Source of the DNA: Anaerolineae bacterium | GTDB taxonomy: Bacteria > Chloroflexota > Anaerolineae > Aggregatilineales > J027 | DNA: 64,000 bases | Direction: 5' to 3' | Assembly (NCBI GenBank): GCA_021463865.1 | Contig: JAJTXY010000014.1 | Location: forward strand, 41,701 to 105,700 | In this document: positions 9,921 to 19,239 of the stretch, piece after piece | Numbering within the stretch: position 1 is the stretch's first letter | Layout of the letters: each line of letters begins with the position of its first letter | Position numbers and translations under genes: made by a program | The notes under the pieces: model-generated | The model's input: the letters and a program-made list of their open reading frames with translations, nothing else | Database searches by the model: none | What the model was told of the DNA's origin: nothing

Positions 9921-11111
9921 ATGGCCGAGAGTACAGCCAAAGGCGGCTTTGTCTCCAACACCGAAAAATTACAGCGGCGCAACCGTGAACTCTCGATCTT
10001 AAACACGATTGCGGAGGCGCTAAATCGTGAAGTGGATTTGCTGCGTGCCTTGAGTGCGGCGTTAGGGCATGTCGCTACTTTGCTCGATCTGCACACGGGT
10101 TGGATTTTTTTGGTAGATGAGGACACCGGAGAGACCTATCTAGCGGCTACCCAAGATTTGCCTCCAGTGCTGGTTCAACATCCCCGGCTCATGCAAAACA
10201 CCTGTTATTGTTTGGATACCTATCTGGCCGGCGATATGGGAGGGGCGGCAAATGTCAATGTCATCACCTGTACCCGCCTCAAAGGGTTAGTGGATGGCAC
10301 GGACGGTCTGCGTTATCATGCTAGTATTCCGCTTTATGCCAGAGGCAAAAAACTGGGGGTGTTGAATGTCGCCAGCCGCGATTGGCGTGAACTTTCCGCC
10401 GACGATTTACGCCTATTGTACACAGTCGGTGATTTACTCAGTATGGCGATTGAGCGTGCCCTCTTGTTTGCCCGTAGTGGGGAAATTGGGGCTGTTGAGG
10501 AACGCAACCGCCTTGCCCGTGAAATCCATGATACCCTTGCTCAAGGATTGACGGCGATCACTTTACAACTCGAAACCGCTGATGCGCTTTTGGAAAGCAA
10601 TGCTGATACGGAACGGGTTCGCAAAGCCATTCAGCAGGCTATGACCTTGACCCGTGCCAATTTGGAAGAGGCCCGTCGTTCCGTCTTGGATTTACGGGCA
10701 GCCCCGCTTGAAGGTAAAACATTGGCCCAAGCTGTCGCTGATCTCTTGGAAAATTGGTCAAAAACAGCCGAAGTGCAAACGCATCTCGAAATTGAAGGAG
10801 GCCGACGATCTCTGCCCATTCGGATTGAGGCCGGATTGTATCGGGTAGTTCAGGAATCATTGACCAACATTCGTCGCCATGCCCATGCCAATACTGTCAC
10901 AATCCGCATCAGCATGACACCGGAAAACGTCTATTTAATGATTGAAGATGATGGTTATGGATTCGACCCATCGAACATTCCCCAAGAGGGGCGTTATGGT
11001 CTAATTGGGTTGAATGAGCGTGTCAAATTGTTGGGAGGCACATTAAATCTGCAAAGCAATCCCAACAGTGGCACGCGGGTCGAAGTGCAGATTCCATTAG
11101 GAGGCCGCTAA
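9921..11111 (+). CDS. GAF-domain sensor histidine kinase (NarX/LiaS type)
   Basis: About 396 residues without membrane segments, so probably a cytosolic sensor. A GAF domain occupies about residues 30-180. The dimerisation and phosphoacceptor region (HisKA_3) carries [17 protein letters not shown] with the phosphorylated histidine at about 203. A HATPase domain (about 305-395) shows the N box ([12 protein letters not shown]), DDGYGFD and GLIGLNERV. The kinase should autophosphorylate in response to a small ligand or redox signal bound by GAF and pass the phosphate to the next gene product. Its TAA overlaps the ATG of that gene by one base. No strong Shine-Dalgarno precedes 9921. Confidence 0.92.
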   Translation: MAESTAKGGFVSNTEKLQRRNRELSILNTIAEALNREVDLLRALSAALGHVATLLDLHTGWIFLVDEDTGETYLAATQDLPPVLVQHPRLMQNTCYCLDTYLAGDMGGAANVNVITCTRLKGLVDGTDGLRYHASIPLYARGKKLGVLNVASRDWRELSADDLRLLYTVGDLLSMAIERALLFARSGEIGAVEERNRLAREIHDTLAQGLTAITLQLETADALLESNADTERVRKAIQQAMTLTRANLEEARRSVLDLRAAPLEGKTLAQAVADLLENWSKTAEVQTHLEIEGGRRSLPIRIEAGLYRVVQESLTNIRRHAHANTVTIRISMTPENVYLMIEDDGYGFDPSNIPQEGRYGLIGLNERVKLLGGTLNLQSNPNSGTRVEVQIPLGGR

Positions 11112-11761
11112 TGGCAAACATCATTCGCATTATCGTTGCGGACGACCACCCTGTCGTGCGCGATGGACTGGTCGCAGTCTTGGGTACACAACCGGATTTT
11201 GAGGTGGTTGGCGAGGCGTCCAATGGACGGGAAGTCTTACGCCTATTGCAAGATCGCCAAGCCGATGTCGCTATGCTCGATTTAGAAATGCCAGAAATGG
11301 ATGGGGTCGAATGTATCATCCGCTTGCGCGAGTCGAATCCCGACTGCCGCGTGATTGTTTTTACCGCCTTTGATACGGATGAGCGTATTTTGAGTGCCGT
11401 CCAAGCGGGCGCACAGGGCTATTTGCTGAAAGGAGCGCGGCGAGAAGATGTCTTTAATGCGATTCGGGTGGTTCATGCCGGAGGGTCGCTGTTAGCTCCG
11501 ATCATTGCTTCCAAACTGCTGCGGCGTGTTAGCCAACCCGATGCCCCTTCTGATCCTGCGCCCGACACTCTGACCCCGCGCGAATTAGAAGTCTTAAAAT
11601 TGATGGCACAAGGGCAACAAAACAAAGAAATCGGTGTGGCGCTGTTTATCAGTGAGCGCACCGTCAAATTTCATGTCAGTTCCATTCTCAGCAAACTCGG
11701 TGCAGGAAATCGGACGGAGGCGGTAGCGATTGCGGCCCAGCAAGGCTTGGTGGAATTATGA
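11111..11761 (+). CDS. NarL/LuxR-family response regulator
   Basis: About 216 residues: a receiver domain (about 5-120) with the acidic pair DD at 11-12, the phosphorylated aspartate at 57 ([12 protein letters not shown]) and a lysine in LLKGA, followed by a LuxR-type helix-turn-helix (about 150-212; [20 protein letters not shown], then [14 protein letters not shown]). It is a DNA-binding transcription factor whose phosphorylation is expected to come from the upstream kinase, with which it is translationally coupled by a one-base TAATG overlap. Targets cannot be read from the sequence. Confidence 0.95.
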   Translation: MANIIRIIVADDHPVVRDGLVAVLGTQPDFEVVGEASNGREVLRLLQDRQADVAMLDLEMPEMDGVECIIRLRESNPDCRVIVFTAFDTDERILSAVQAGAQGYLLKGARREDVFNAIRVVHAGGSLLAPIIASKLLRRVSQPDAPSDPAPDTLTPRELEVLKLMAQGQQNKEIGVALFISERTVKFHVSSILSKLGAGNRTEAVAIAAQQGLVEL

Positions 11762-11912
11762 GCCGACGATTCTATGCCAATCGAAACCCTTGCCTTGACG
11801 CTCCTAGCATCTTGCTTTAAAACTGCTACCCGGCAAAAGCATGACTGGCTATCCCCAGCATGTCACGCTACACTAGACAGGTTTACAAATTCGACACGGT
11901 TGGTATGGTACG

Positions 11913-13232
11913 ATGATTGACAGCCCCAAAGACATAGTGCAAGCCTCCAATTTTCTCACTATCCAGTTCACCCCTGATACATGGCGGTTGGTCAGTACCG
12001 AATTGGAAGTGCCGACCGCATTGGTCGAAGCGAAACCGGATGGCTTGATTGTGCATCCCGTCTTTGTGCAAGCACGTCAACTGCCGAGTGCCAGCCTATC
12101 CCCCGCCCAAATTATGCGGATTGTATTGGGATGGGCGCCTGAAAGCCGTGCATGGCGCTTAGGGATGCTGCTGCTTGATCCCTCTATCACCCAATACGAC
12201 ACCGCCCAAATGCAGTGGTGTGAATTGGCGGAGTGGCCGGATGATACTTTTGGAGGGCGTGTTAACGGGGCTAAAGTGGCCGGGCAATCATTGGCCCGTT
12301 TGCTCAATCGGCCCTTTCAATTTGTGGATCCCAATACCCAACCGCGTGTCGCCGCTTTTATCAACAGTGACCAACCCGAAATTTCGATGAGCGCCGAAAA
12401 TATCGCTCGGCCCGCTGTCCAAACCCATCGTTTTCCGGCGGTCTATTCGACTGGCGATGACATCCCCTCCGAAATTATCCCACGGCCGGCTATCCCTGAA
12501 CTAGAAACCTTCCCAACAGAGCCATCCGTTAAAGATAAGCCCATCGAATTACAGTATCCAGAGGTAGCCCTTGCACCGCTACCACTCAAGTTTTCCCATT
12601 GGAAATTCGCGCACACGTCAGTGGGCGTTCGCTGGCAGCGAGTCCAAAGCTGGTGGGTGGTCAATATTGGTCGTGTGCTGTTGTTTGGGGCGTTATGTGT
12701 TCTGTTCTTGATTTTGGGTATTGGGGCGAATACCAGCGGTCTTGCCGATGTCGAACCAACTTGGCTGCCAACAGTAGGCCTGTTAGTCGGGGTTCTCATG
12801 TTAGGAAGTTTGATTGTCACCTTGTGGCGCATGTTTAATGCCACCAGTGTTCTAGTGGACACCCACAAAAAAGAAGTTTACAACAAAGGCATGGTGCTGC
12901 CCTTTGTCAATTGGCGTGTGCCTTTTTCGCAAATTGAGTATGTGCTCGTCAGTCAGACCGCCCCACAGTCACAAGGAAGGCGTAGCAAAACTGACCCAAT
13001 GAAAATCAGCATGGATACGTGGATTCATGTCTTTGATGGACAGCATTTTCATCAGATTGCCGATTTAGAAGGAGTCGAGGGGCGCAGCCATGTGTGGGAC
13101 ATGGTCAAACGGCATATGCAAAATCCGAATCGGCGTCCGCTCCAATTGGCCGAATATGATACACCCGCTCATCAAGCCGCTCTGCAAATTGCCAATCGGA
13201 TTGGAGTTCCCGTCTACGTCGAGTTTACATAA
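11913..13232 (+). CDS. Membrane protein of unknown function with possible bacterial PH-like domain
   Basis: About 439 residues. The N-terminal half (to about 225) is soluble, with no motif I recognise. Two hydrophobic segments lie at about 250-272 and 285-308. The C-terminal part (about 312-439) begins with NATSVLVDTHKKEVYNKGMV, then VPFSQIEYVLV, which resembles the start of bacterial PH-like (bPH) domains found behind a membrane hairpin, although similarity this short is weak evidence. It lies between the two-component pair and the anchored repeat protein at 13301, all on the plus strand, but gaps of 151 and 68 bp leave operon membership open. Not recognised beyond this. Confidence 0.7.
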   Translation: MIDSPKDIVQASNFLTIQFTPDTWRLVSTELEVPTALVEAKPDGLIVHPVFVQARQLPSASLSPAQIMRIVLGWAPESRAWRLGMLLLDPSITQYDTAQMQWCELAEWPDDTFGGRVNGAKVAGQSLARLLNRPFQFVDPNTQPRVAAFINSDQPEISMSAENIARPAVQTHRFPAVYSTGDDIPSEIIPRPAIPELETFPTEPSVKDKPIELQYPEVALAPLPLKFSHWKFAHTSVGVRWQRVQSWWVVNIGRVLLFGALCVLFLILGIGANTSGLADVEPTWLPTVGLLVGVLMLGSLIVTLWRMFNATSVLVDTHKKEVYNKGMVLPFVNWRVPFSQIEYVLVSQTAPQSQGRRSKTDPMKISMDTWIHVFDGQHFHQIADLEGVEGRSHVWDMVKRHMQNPNRRPLQLAEYDTPAHQAALQIANRIGVPVYVEFT

Positions 13233-13300
13233 GTGGACTGATGTTTGGATTTAGACTATACTGCGTATACAAAGGATAACCGATTACACAGGCAGAGCGT

Positions 13301-14296
13301 ATGGGTTTTGACAGTGGTTTTTATGATGTACAGCAGGCGCGGCGTTTTCGGCAAAGCATTCTGTTGTTCATAATTTTGGCAACGCTACCCTGCTATTGTG
13401 TCGGGGCTATTTTGCTAGGGGTTGCCCCAAATGACAATACGTCTGAGGCCGATCCCACCAACACCCTGCCAGCCCCCGCCATCCAAACCCAACAGGCCCG
13501 CACCAGTCAAGCCCCGGCAGCACCCTCGACTATCACCCTGTTTCCAACCCAAAATCAGGGGCCGCTGCAATCCACACCCGGTCAATTTGTCCCGGCCACC
13601 AGCACACCGCTGCGTTTTGCGCCGACTTTGACGGTTGCACCGACGTTTACGCTGTTCCCCTCGGCGACACCAACAGCAACTGCGACTACCACATCGGCCA
13701 GCAGCCCAACACCGACCAACACCGCGACCCAAGCAGCAAATCAAAATCCGGCTTTTACCGCGCCCCCAGTAGATATTACGCTAGAGGTTGGGGGGGCAAC
13801 CACCGTCGCCTTTAGTTTTGTTGATCCTGACGGCGACCCGGTGAGTTTCACCGCCAGCCCGACCAATCCGGCGATTGCGTCTGTTACCAGTTTTGGCCCC
13901 TCCAGTTTCGATGTCCAAGCGCTTGCCGCAGGGACAACCAGCATCACGGTACTCCTCCAAGACAATCGCGGAGGTTCGGCAACCACGTCCATCAACGTGA
14001 CGGTCAATGCGCCTCCTGCAACCAACCAAAACCCCACATTTACCATTGAGCCGTCTCCGATGACCATTCCTGTCGGGGACAGCCAACCCGTATTTCTCCA
14101 ATTTTCCGACCCGGATGGCAACACAGTCACCTATACCGCAACCTCCGCCGATACGGGTGTCGCCGCTGTCACGATTGTGGATGGAACTTCATTTATGGTT
14201 CAGGGCATCGCAGCAGGTGCCACATCCGTAACGGTGACACTGAGCGACGGCAATGGCGGGTCGGCGCTACGGAACATCGCTATCACGGTCAATTGA
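13301..14296 (+). CDS. Anchored surface protein with Thr/Pro linker and two Ig-like repeats
   Basis: About 331 residues. A single hydrophobic segment (about 19-42) follows a short, charged cytoplasmic head, so the bulk should lie outside the membrane. Residues 45-145 form a Thr/Pro/Ala-rich low-complexity linker. Two homologous domains of about 90 residues follow, each opening with NQNPxFT and containing a V/L-x-F-x-DPDGxxVxxTA motif and GxTSxTVxLxDxxGGSA near the end. This matches the general pattern of cadherin-like or Ig-like bacterial repeats, which bind calcium or sugars in some proteins. No enzyme signature is present. The start is preceded only by a weak purine-rich stretch. Confidence 0.82.
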   Translation: MGFDSGFYDVQQARRFRQSILLFIILATLPCYCVGAILLGVAPNDNTSEADPTNTLPAPAIQTQQARTSQAPAAPSTITLFPTQNQGPLQSTPGQFVPATSTPLRFAPTLTVAPTFTLFPSATPTATATTTSASSPTPTNTATQAANQNPAFTAPPVDITLEVGGATTVAFSFVDPDGDPVSFTASPTNPAIASVTSFGPSSFDVQALAAGTTSITVLLQDNRGGSATTSINVTVNAPPATNQNPTFTIEPSPMTIPVGDSQPVFLQFSDPDGNTVTYTATSADTGVAAVTIVDGTSFMVQGIAAGATSVTVTLSDGNGGSALRNIAITVN

Positions 14297-14455
14297 ATTT
14301 TTGAGCTAATCCTTAAAAAATTGAATGAATATCACTTCCCTGCCCAATTGCGATTCCCCTACCACTGCCTTGCCACTCGCTATCTCTGGCCTAGCTGTTA
14401 TAATTGGGCAACTACAAAGCAAAACCAGTGTTATAGTGAGTGGTGGGCAGTCAAA

Positions 14456-14662
14456 ATGCCCCTAGAAATTCAAATTGGCGACATCGTGCAGATGAAAAAA
14501 GGCCACCCCTGCGGTGAAAATCGCTGGATGATTTATCGAGTTGGGGCAGATATAGGTCTACGTTGTACCAAGTGTGATCGTCGGCAACTGATGCCTCGCA
14601 GCAAATTTGAAAAGGCGTTTAAGCGTAAGTTGGAAGCGCCCAAAATTGAACCAAGCGAATGA
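14456..14662 (+). CDS. DUF951 family protein
   Basis: 68 residues beginning MPLEIQIGDIVQMKKGHPCG. It shows the family features: a KKxHPCG motif, a W-x-hydrophobic-x-RVGADI core, a CTKCDR cysteine pair and a final PRSKFEKAFK stretch. Together with the cysteine in HPCG this suggests a small zinc or nucleic-acid-binding fold, but the function is unknown. The frame extends upstream to 14321 without any family match or ribosome site, so the ATG at 14456 is preferred. It directly precedes the glycosyltransferase gene, 19 bp away, and is probably co-transcribed with it. Confidence 0.85.
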   Translation: MPLEIQIGDIVQMKKGHPCGENRWMIYRVGADIGLRCTKCDRRQLMPRSKFEKAFKRKLEAPKIEPSE

Positions 14663-14681
14663 GGCGTTGTTAGAAGAATCC

Positions 14682-15920
14682 ATGCCCACACCCCAGTCTC
14701 CCCGCCGAGTTTTATTGTTAATGTCGGACACAGGCGGCGGTCATCGTGCAGCAGCCACCGCCATCCAAGCCGCGTTAGAAAACCGCTACCCCGGTGCATA
14801 TACCTTTGATATGGTGGATGCGTTTCGCTATTACACCCCAACCCCATTTAAACACATGCCCAGACTCTATCCGCTGTGGGTCAACCATGCACGGTACTCA
14901 TGGGGAACTAGCTATCGAATTTCGGATGGGCCACATCGTTCCAAGCTGGTGATGGAAAGTTTTTATATGAGCTGGCGGCGTGGTTTTCGACGTTTGTTTG
15001 ATGAGCACCCAGCGGATTTGGTCGTGTGCGTACATTCACTGTTTAATCACAATGCCATGCGTATTCTGCAAGATTGGCCTACACCGCCGCCTTTCGTCAC
15101 GGTTGTCACGGATCTAATTTCGACCCATGCCTTCTGGTATAACAACAAGGTCAATTTATGCCTTGTCCCAACCCAAACCGCTTATGATCGTGGGCTAAAA
15201 TATGGGATGCAGCCGGAAAAAATGAAAATCACTGGTCTGCCCGTTCATCCCGATTTTGTAGCAGGATTGATGGGCAAGCAGCAGGCCCGTGCTGAACTCG
15301 GTTGGGATGCTGAAAAACTCACCGTACTGTTGGTTAGCGGTGGCGACGCGATGGGGCCACTTTTTAAGACGGCCCGTGCGATCAACGACCAAAAATTGAA
15401 TATCCAGTTGATCATTATTGCTGGACGCAATGTCCCCCTCAAAGAAAAATTGGAAGCCTGTGAGTGGAATCAGAAAACCCTCATTTACCCCTTTACCAAT
15501 AAAATGGCCCAGATGATGGCCGGCGCAGATATTTTGGTGACCAAAGCTGGCCCAGCGACGGTCTCCGAAGCATGTGTGGCGGGGATACCCATGATCCTCA
15601 GTGGGCATGTCCCCGGTCAAGAAGATGGCAATGTACGTTATGTGGTCGAAAATGGGGCAGGGGTCTATGCTCCCGGCCCAGCGCGGGTTGCCGAAGCCTT
15701 AGCTGAGTGGGTCAGCCGTCCGCCAGATTTCCGCCAGCGTTATGCCGATGCCGCGAAAAAGATTGGCAATCCAGATTCAGCCTCGCTCATTGCCGATGAA
15801 ATTCATGGCGTCGCCCAAAATGCTCAAATGGTGGTGCGTCACCCGCGCCGTTCACCTCGATCTCTATTATCGAATCGTTTGCGCCCAAATGTTGCCCGTC
15901 CGCGTGGTGGGGCACTGTAG
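14682..15920 (+). CDS. MGDG-synthase-like glycosyltransferase (GT28 family)
   Basis: About 412 residues. The N-terminus has the LLLMSDTGGGHRAAATAI nucleotide-sugar enzyme signature (GGGH at about 18-21), followed by a monogalactosyldiacylglycerol-synthase-like region and a C-terminal GT-B half with the sugar-nucleotide motif (ILVTKAGPATVSEACVAGIP, then GQEDGNVRYVVENGAG). Relatives transfer galactose or glucose from a UDP-sugar to diacylglycerol at the inner face of the membrane, so it probably makes a membrane glycolipid. The frame can be opened by a TTG at 14607 inside DUF951, but the family sequence starts at the ATG at 14682. Acceptor and sugar cannot be assigned from sequence. Confidence 0.88.
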   Translation: MPTPQSPRRVLLLMSDTGGGHRAAATAIQAALENRYPGAYTFDMVDAFRYYTPTPFKHMPRLYPLWVNHARYSWGTSYRISDGPHRSKLVMESFYMSWRRGFRRLFDEHPADLVVCVHSLFNHNAMRILQDWPTPPPFVTVVTDLISTHAFWYNNKVNLCLVPTQTAYDRGLKYGMQPEKMKITGLPVHPDFVAGLMGKQQARAELGWDAEKLTVLLVSGGDAMGPLFKTARAINDQKLNIQLIIIAGRNVPLKEKLEACEWNQKTLIYPFTNKMAQMMAGADILVTKAGPATVSEACVAGIPMILSGHVPGQEDGNVRYVVENGAGVYAPGPARVAEALAEWVSRPPDFRQRYADAAKKIGNPDSASLIADEIHGVAQNAQMVVRHPRRSPRSLLSNRLRPNVARPRGGAL

Positions 15921-15940
15921 ATTTAGAGAGGTAACGATAA

Positions 15941-16155
15941 TGCTGCGGGCAGTCGAAGCGATTATTGATGAGCACGGCAATGTGCGGCTACTAGAGGAAA
16001 TCGTCTTGCCATCCTCCCACCGTGCCATTGTGACGATTTTGGAGGAGACTCCATTGATTCAAGAAATCACGCTGTTAAGTGAAGCGGCCCTTGCGGAAGA
16101 CTGGAATCGCCCAGAGGAAGACGAAGCATGGTCATACCTACAGCCGCCGCAATAG
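15941..16155 (+). CDS. Small antitoxin-like protein, apparently without a toxin partner
   Basis: 71 residues starting MLRAVEAIIDEHGNVRLLEE, with a strand-rich N-terminal half (DEHGNVRLLEEIVLPSSHRA) and an acidic tail containing ALAEDWNRPEEDEAW. This layout is typical of small antitoxins of AbrB or DUF2281-like type that precede PIN or MazF/PemK toxins; this is recalled from the family pattern. An AGAGGT lies about eight bases upstream of the ATG. A second ATG at 16128 overlaps the end of this gene in another frame, as a toxin start would, but it stops after 16 codons. The gene follows the glycosyltransferase by 20 bp. Confidence 0.6.
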
Positions 16156-16215
16156 TGCCGATTCCAGTTTGTTTGTGATCTGTTAAATCGTTTTTGGAAT
16201 TATAATTTTAATCAA

Positions 16216-16255
16216 GCCGTTATTGCCCAATCACAAATCTTGGGTGATAAACGGC
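16216..16255 (+). terminator. Probable terminator after the antitoxin-like gene
   Basis: An imperfect inverted repeat (16216-16229 with 16241-16255, about 12 of 15 pairs) has an 11-base loop and is followed by ATTTTGCGTTTAT. It lies 60 bp past the last gene of the DUF951 group. Confidence 0.5.
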
Positions 16256-16400
16256 ATTTTGCGTTTATAAACTCAATAGTGTTATTGACATTTAAAACTG
16301 AAGCGAATATTATTTTAAGTAGAAATCAAGTTTCATGAGGTGTAATTTAACATCTCTGAAGAAAATTTCAATGAGATGAAAAATGGAGGTTCACCGGGGA

Positions 16401-16787
16401 ATGTATCATCCAATTTTGACCCACTGCCCCGTTTGTAATGGCCCGTTGATTGTCAAACAACTACATTGCGAAAACTGTGACATCAACATTGAAGGGCGTT
16501 TTGAAGTTAGCGGACTGACATCACTGAACGCCTTACAACTGGAATTTGTCGAAGTATTCTTGCGCTGTGAAGGCAAAATCAACCGGGTTGAGAAAGAACT
16601 CGGCATTTCGTATCCGACAGTACGCAGCCGCCTGCACGATATTATCCGTTCGATGGGGTATGAGCCTACGATGGAGACCGAGGCTGAAGATACTAATCGT
16701 GCCCGTATCCAAGTCTTAGAAGATTTATCGTCGGGCACGATTACCACCGAAGAAGCGATCACCATTTTACGCAAGGGCAACCCATAA
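16401..16787 (+). CDS. DUF2089 family protein: zinc ribbon, HTH and SHOCT-like tail
   Basis: About 128 residues. The N-terminus has a four-cysteine ribbon (HCPVCNGPL and HCENCDINIEGRF). The middle has the DUF2089 core with a predicted helix-turn-helix (LEFVEVFLRCEGKINRVEKE, then LGISYPTVRSRLHDIIRSMG). The last 25 residues carry a short motif (VLEDLSSGTITTEEAITIL) that recurs in three other products of this block. It is probably a DNA-binding regulator of the genes downstream; this is inference. The ATG at 16401 matches the usual beginning (MYHPILTHCPVC) and has GGAGG ten to eleven bases upstream; an in-frame ATG at 16383 lies before that site. Confidence 0.85.
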   Translation: MYHPILTHCPVCNGPLIVKQLHCENCDINIEGRFEVSGLTSLNALQLEFVEVFLRCEGKINRVEKELGISYPTVRSRLHDIIRSMGYEPTMETEAEDTNRARIQVLEDLSSGTITTEEAITILRKGNP

Positions 16788-16856
16788 AAATCTTAGTGCT
16801 TGTAAGAGGTCGTTCATCCAATCGTTAGTTAGCACGAGTGAGAAGGAGAAAATGGC

Positions 16857-18200
16857 ATGGCACGTATCGAACAAACGGGCGCGATTACCGAAATCATCTT
16901 TGAGCAAGTCGGAGGCGATTTGGTCATTCAAGGACACAGCGGCCTCGGTTTTCAAATTGACGGCGACGACCCTGAGATTCACCAAAACGAGTCGGGTGCC
17001 GTGTTCATTAACTGCGGCGGCGATTGCACAGCAGCCGTTCCTGACGGTATATCAGTGAAGGTAATGTCCGTAGGTGGTGATGGTAAAGTAACCCACGTTA
17101 CGGGCGAAGTCCTGTTGGATCAAATTGGTGGCGATTTGGTGCTGCGCCATGTGACCGGACAAACCACTCTTGGGAATGTGGGTGGTGATTTAAGCATTCG
17201 TCATGTCACCGGCACACTGACTATCAGCAGCATCGGCAGCGACCTTGATGTGAAACACTGCGCAGGTGAAATTGTGGTATCGAGTGTCGGTTCGGATGTG
17301 GTGTTCAAAAACATCAACGGCAACCTGAGCCTCGAAAATGTTGGTTCCGATCTGTTGGTGCAGAGTATCAATGGTGATTTGAAGGTCGAAGAAGTCGGTT
17401 CCGATTTGAGTATCACTAACCTCAAGGGATCATGCTACTGCCCATCGGTGCATTCGGATATTGTCCTGACACTCGCCTTTGATCCCGAAAAAACCTACTT
17501 GTTCGGCGCTGAGGGGGATATTGTTTGCACGGTCATCCCCGGCACCCATGCACGATTTGTCCTTCCAAGTGATGTTGAAGTGGAATGCGATGAGATTGAA
17601 GACGCAGCCTATCAGCGCGACAACAGCGGGCAGATTGTGTTGGTAGGAGACGGCGGCGCAGAAATTCAAATCACTGAGGCTGAGTCCTTTAACCTTGTCC
17701 CAGAGGAACGCAGCAGCAAACGCGGCTTCAGTATCAATGTGGATTTCGATAACGATGTGGACGAGATGGTCAACAATATCGAAAACACCATCAATCAGAG
17801 TCTGCGCGGCTTGGGAGAACGTCTTGAGCAGCAAACGCAGCAAGCCGTAAATGCTGCTACTAACTTCAGCACGGGCTTTTTCTCCAACAGCAAGCATTGG
17901 AGCGCCAAAGCCGAAGCGATGGCCCGCCGCGCCCGCGAACAGGCTGAACGTGCCCGTGAACAAGCCGAACGACTGCAAGAACGTGCCCAGCGCCGCCAAG
18001 AACGTTTTGCTGAACAATCGCGGGAGCGCCAAGAACGTTTCCAGCAGCGTTTTGAAGGTGGTCAAAAAGCCAAACGCACGGGTGAATGGGAACCCGTTTC
18101 GCAACAAGAACGGCTTGTGATTTTGGAAATGCTCCAAAATGGTTCGATTACGGTTGACCAAGCGGAACAACTTCTTAAAACACTGGAAGGGGAAGTCTAG
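16857..18200 (+). CDS. DUF4097-like beta-helix protein with C-terminal SHOCT-like motif
   Basis: About 447 residues with no signal peptide. Residues 15-195 consist of about nine repeats of roughly 20 residues built around VGGDL or VGSDL alternating with HVTG/INGN turns, as in DUF4097-type beta-helices. A mixed region follows, then a strongly charged coiled coil (about 345-405) of repeated REQAERA/RQERF units. The end carries RLVILEMLQNGSITVDQAEQ, the SHOCT-like motif shared with the DUF2089 protein and the products at 23041 and 23700. AAGGAG lies nine bases before the ATG. Bacillus relatives with the same pairing (YvlB) belong to an envelope-stress system; a similar role is an inference. Confidence 0.82.
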   Translation: MARIEQTGAITEIIFEQVGGDLVIQGHSGLGFQIDGDDPEIHQNESGAVFINCGGDCTAAVPDGISVKVMSVGGDGKVTHVTGEVLLDQIGGDLVLRHVTGQTTLGNVGGDLSIRHVTGTLTISSIGSDLDVKHCAGEIVVSSVGSDVVFKNINGNLSLENVGSDLLVQSINGDLKVEEVGSDLSITNLKGSCYCPSVHSDIVLTLAFDPEKTYLFGAEGDIVCTVIPGTHARFVLPSDVEVECDEIEDAAYQRDNSGQIVLVGDGGAEIQITEAESFNLVPEERSSKRGFSINVDFDNDVDEMVNNIENTINQSLRGLGERLEQQTQQAVNAATNFSTGFFSNSKHWSAKAEAMARRAREQAERAREQAERLQERAQRRQERFAEQSRERQERFQQRFEGGQKAKRTGEWEPVSQQERLVILEMLQNGSITVDQAEQLLKTLEGEV

Positions 18201-18202
18201 TT

Positions 18203-19225
18203 ATGTCGGCTGCTGCGCTTTCACCTAACAAAAAGCAGGCCCAAGCGCGTGAGGCCGGTCTACGTCCAGTCCGCCTCCGTCAAGATTTAGGGGCAGTAGC
18301 CGATCTCATTGAACTTGCCTTTGGCCCCACAATGGACGCCGGGGGGCGGGCAGCGGTGCGTGAGATGCGTACCCTCAGTCGTTCTGGCCCCATTCTATGG
18401 TTCCTTGCTGGGTTAGATCGTGCCGTACAAGCCTTAATGCGCGGTTTTGTGTGGATTGACCCCATCACGGGTCGGCTCATCGGCAATGTTTCGATTTATC
18501 CGGCAGGCTATGATAATTTGTGGGTCATCGCCAATGTCGCGGTACATCCCGATTTTCGGCGGCGTGGGATCGCCGAAGAAATGATGCGAGCCTCGCTAGA
18601 TTTTGCCATACAGCAAAAAGCGTCTGGGGTAGCTTTGCAAGTCGAAGCGGATAATGATGGAGCACAACGGCTCTATCACAAATTAGGTTTCCATACCCTG
18701 CGAGGCTTCACCCGCTGGCGTCGGCATCCCTATCTTGATCCACCTCTGCCTTTGACCCAAATGCCCGATATCACCTATTTAACCCATCAGGAATGGAAAG
18801 CCGAATATGCGCTTGCCGAGCAGTTACGCCCCGAAAATCTAGGCGGAATGGGCTGGTTGCGTCCGACTCAACCGCGCGAATTTCGTCCCAAGTTTTCAAT
18901 TGGGCGAACGTTTGGAATGCGGAATGAGGAACGGTGGGTAGTGCGTGACTCCGAAAATAACTGTCGTGTGTTGGCGACCCTGCGAACCGACAGCCGTTTT
19001 GGTTCAACCTATACCCGCGCCGATTTGCTGGTTGCCCCTGAATATCAAGGCGAATTGGAATGGCCGCTGCTGAATTTTGTCATTCGTTATGCCGCCGATC
19101 AGCGCCGGGGATTGATGATTGAGCACCCGTCGGATGATGAAAACGCTACCCTCGTATTTAGTGAGAACCGTTTTGAGGCCGTGCGTCGTCTTATTCACAT
19201 GCTATGGACACCAGCCCCAAAATAG
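18203..19225 (+). CDS. GNAT family N-acetyltransferase
   Basis: About 340 residues. A GNAT domain occupies about residues 20-180, with the acetyl-CoA binding signature VHPDFRRRGIAEEMMRASLD followed by the strand and helix typical of motif B (LQVEADNDGAQRLYHKLGFH). The C-terminal half (about 195-340) is a second, less recognisable GNAT-sized region without a clear acetyl-CoA loop. The substrate is unknown. It starts two bases after the previous stop and ends inside the preferred leader of the next acetyltransferase gene, so the three are surely co-transcribed. Confidence 0.9.
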   Translation: MSAAALSPNKKQAQAREAGLRPVRLRQDLGAVADLIELAFGPTMDAGGRAAVREMRTLSRSGPILWFLAGLDRAVQALMRGFVWIDPITGRLIGNVSIYPAGYDNLWVIANVAVHPDFRRRGIAEEMMRASLDFAIQQKASGVALQVEADNDGAQRLYHKLGFHTLRGFTRWRRHPYLDPPLPLTQMPDITYLTHQEWKAEYALAEQLRPENLGGMGWLRPTQPREFRPKFSIGRTFGMRNEERWVVRDSENNCRVLATLRTDSRFGSTYTRADLLVAPEYQGELEWPLLNFVIRYAADQRRGLMIEHPSDDENATLVFSENRFEAVRRLIHMLWTPAPK

Positions 19226-19239
19226 CGCGAGGTGTGGTC

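Noticed and set aside
17430..18170. A 246-codon minus-strand frame inside the DUF4097-like gene
   Set aside because: It is antisense to a clear coiled-coil and beta-helix coding region with a good ribosome site; its composition (Phe/Leu rich) is the mirror of the Glu/Arg-rich coding strand.
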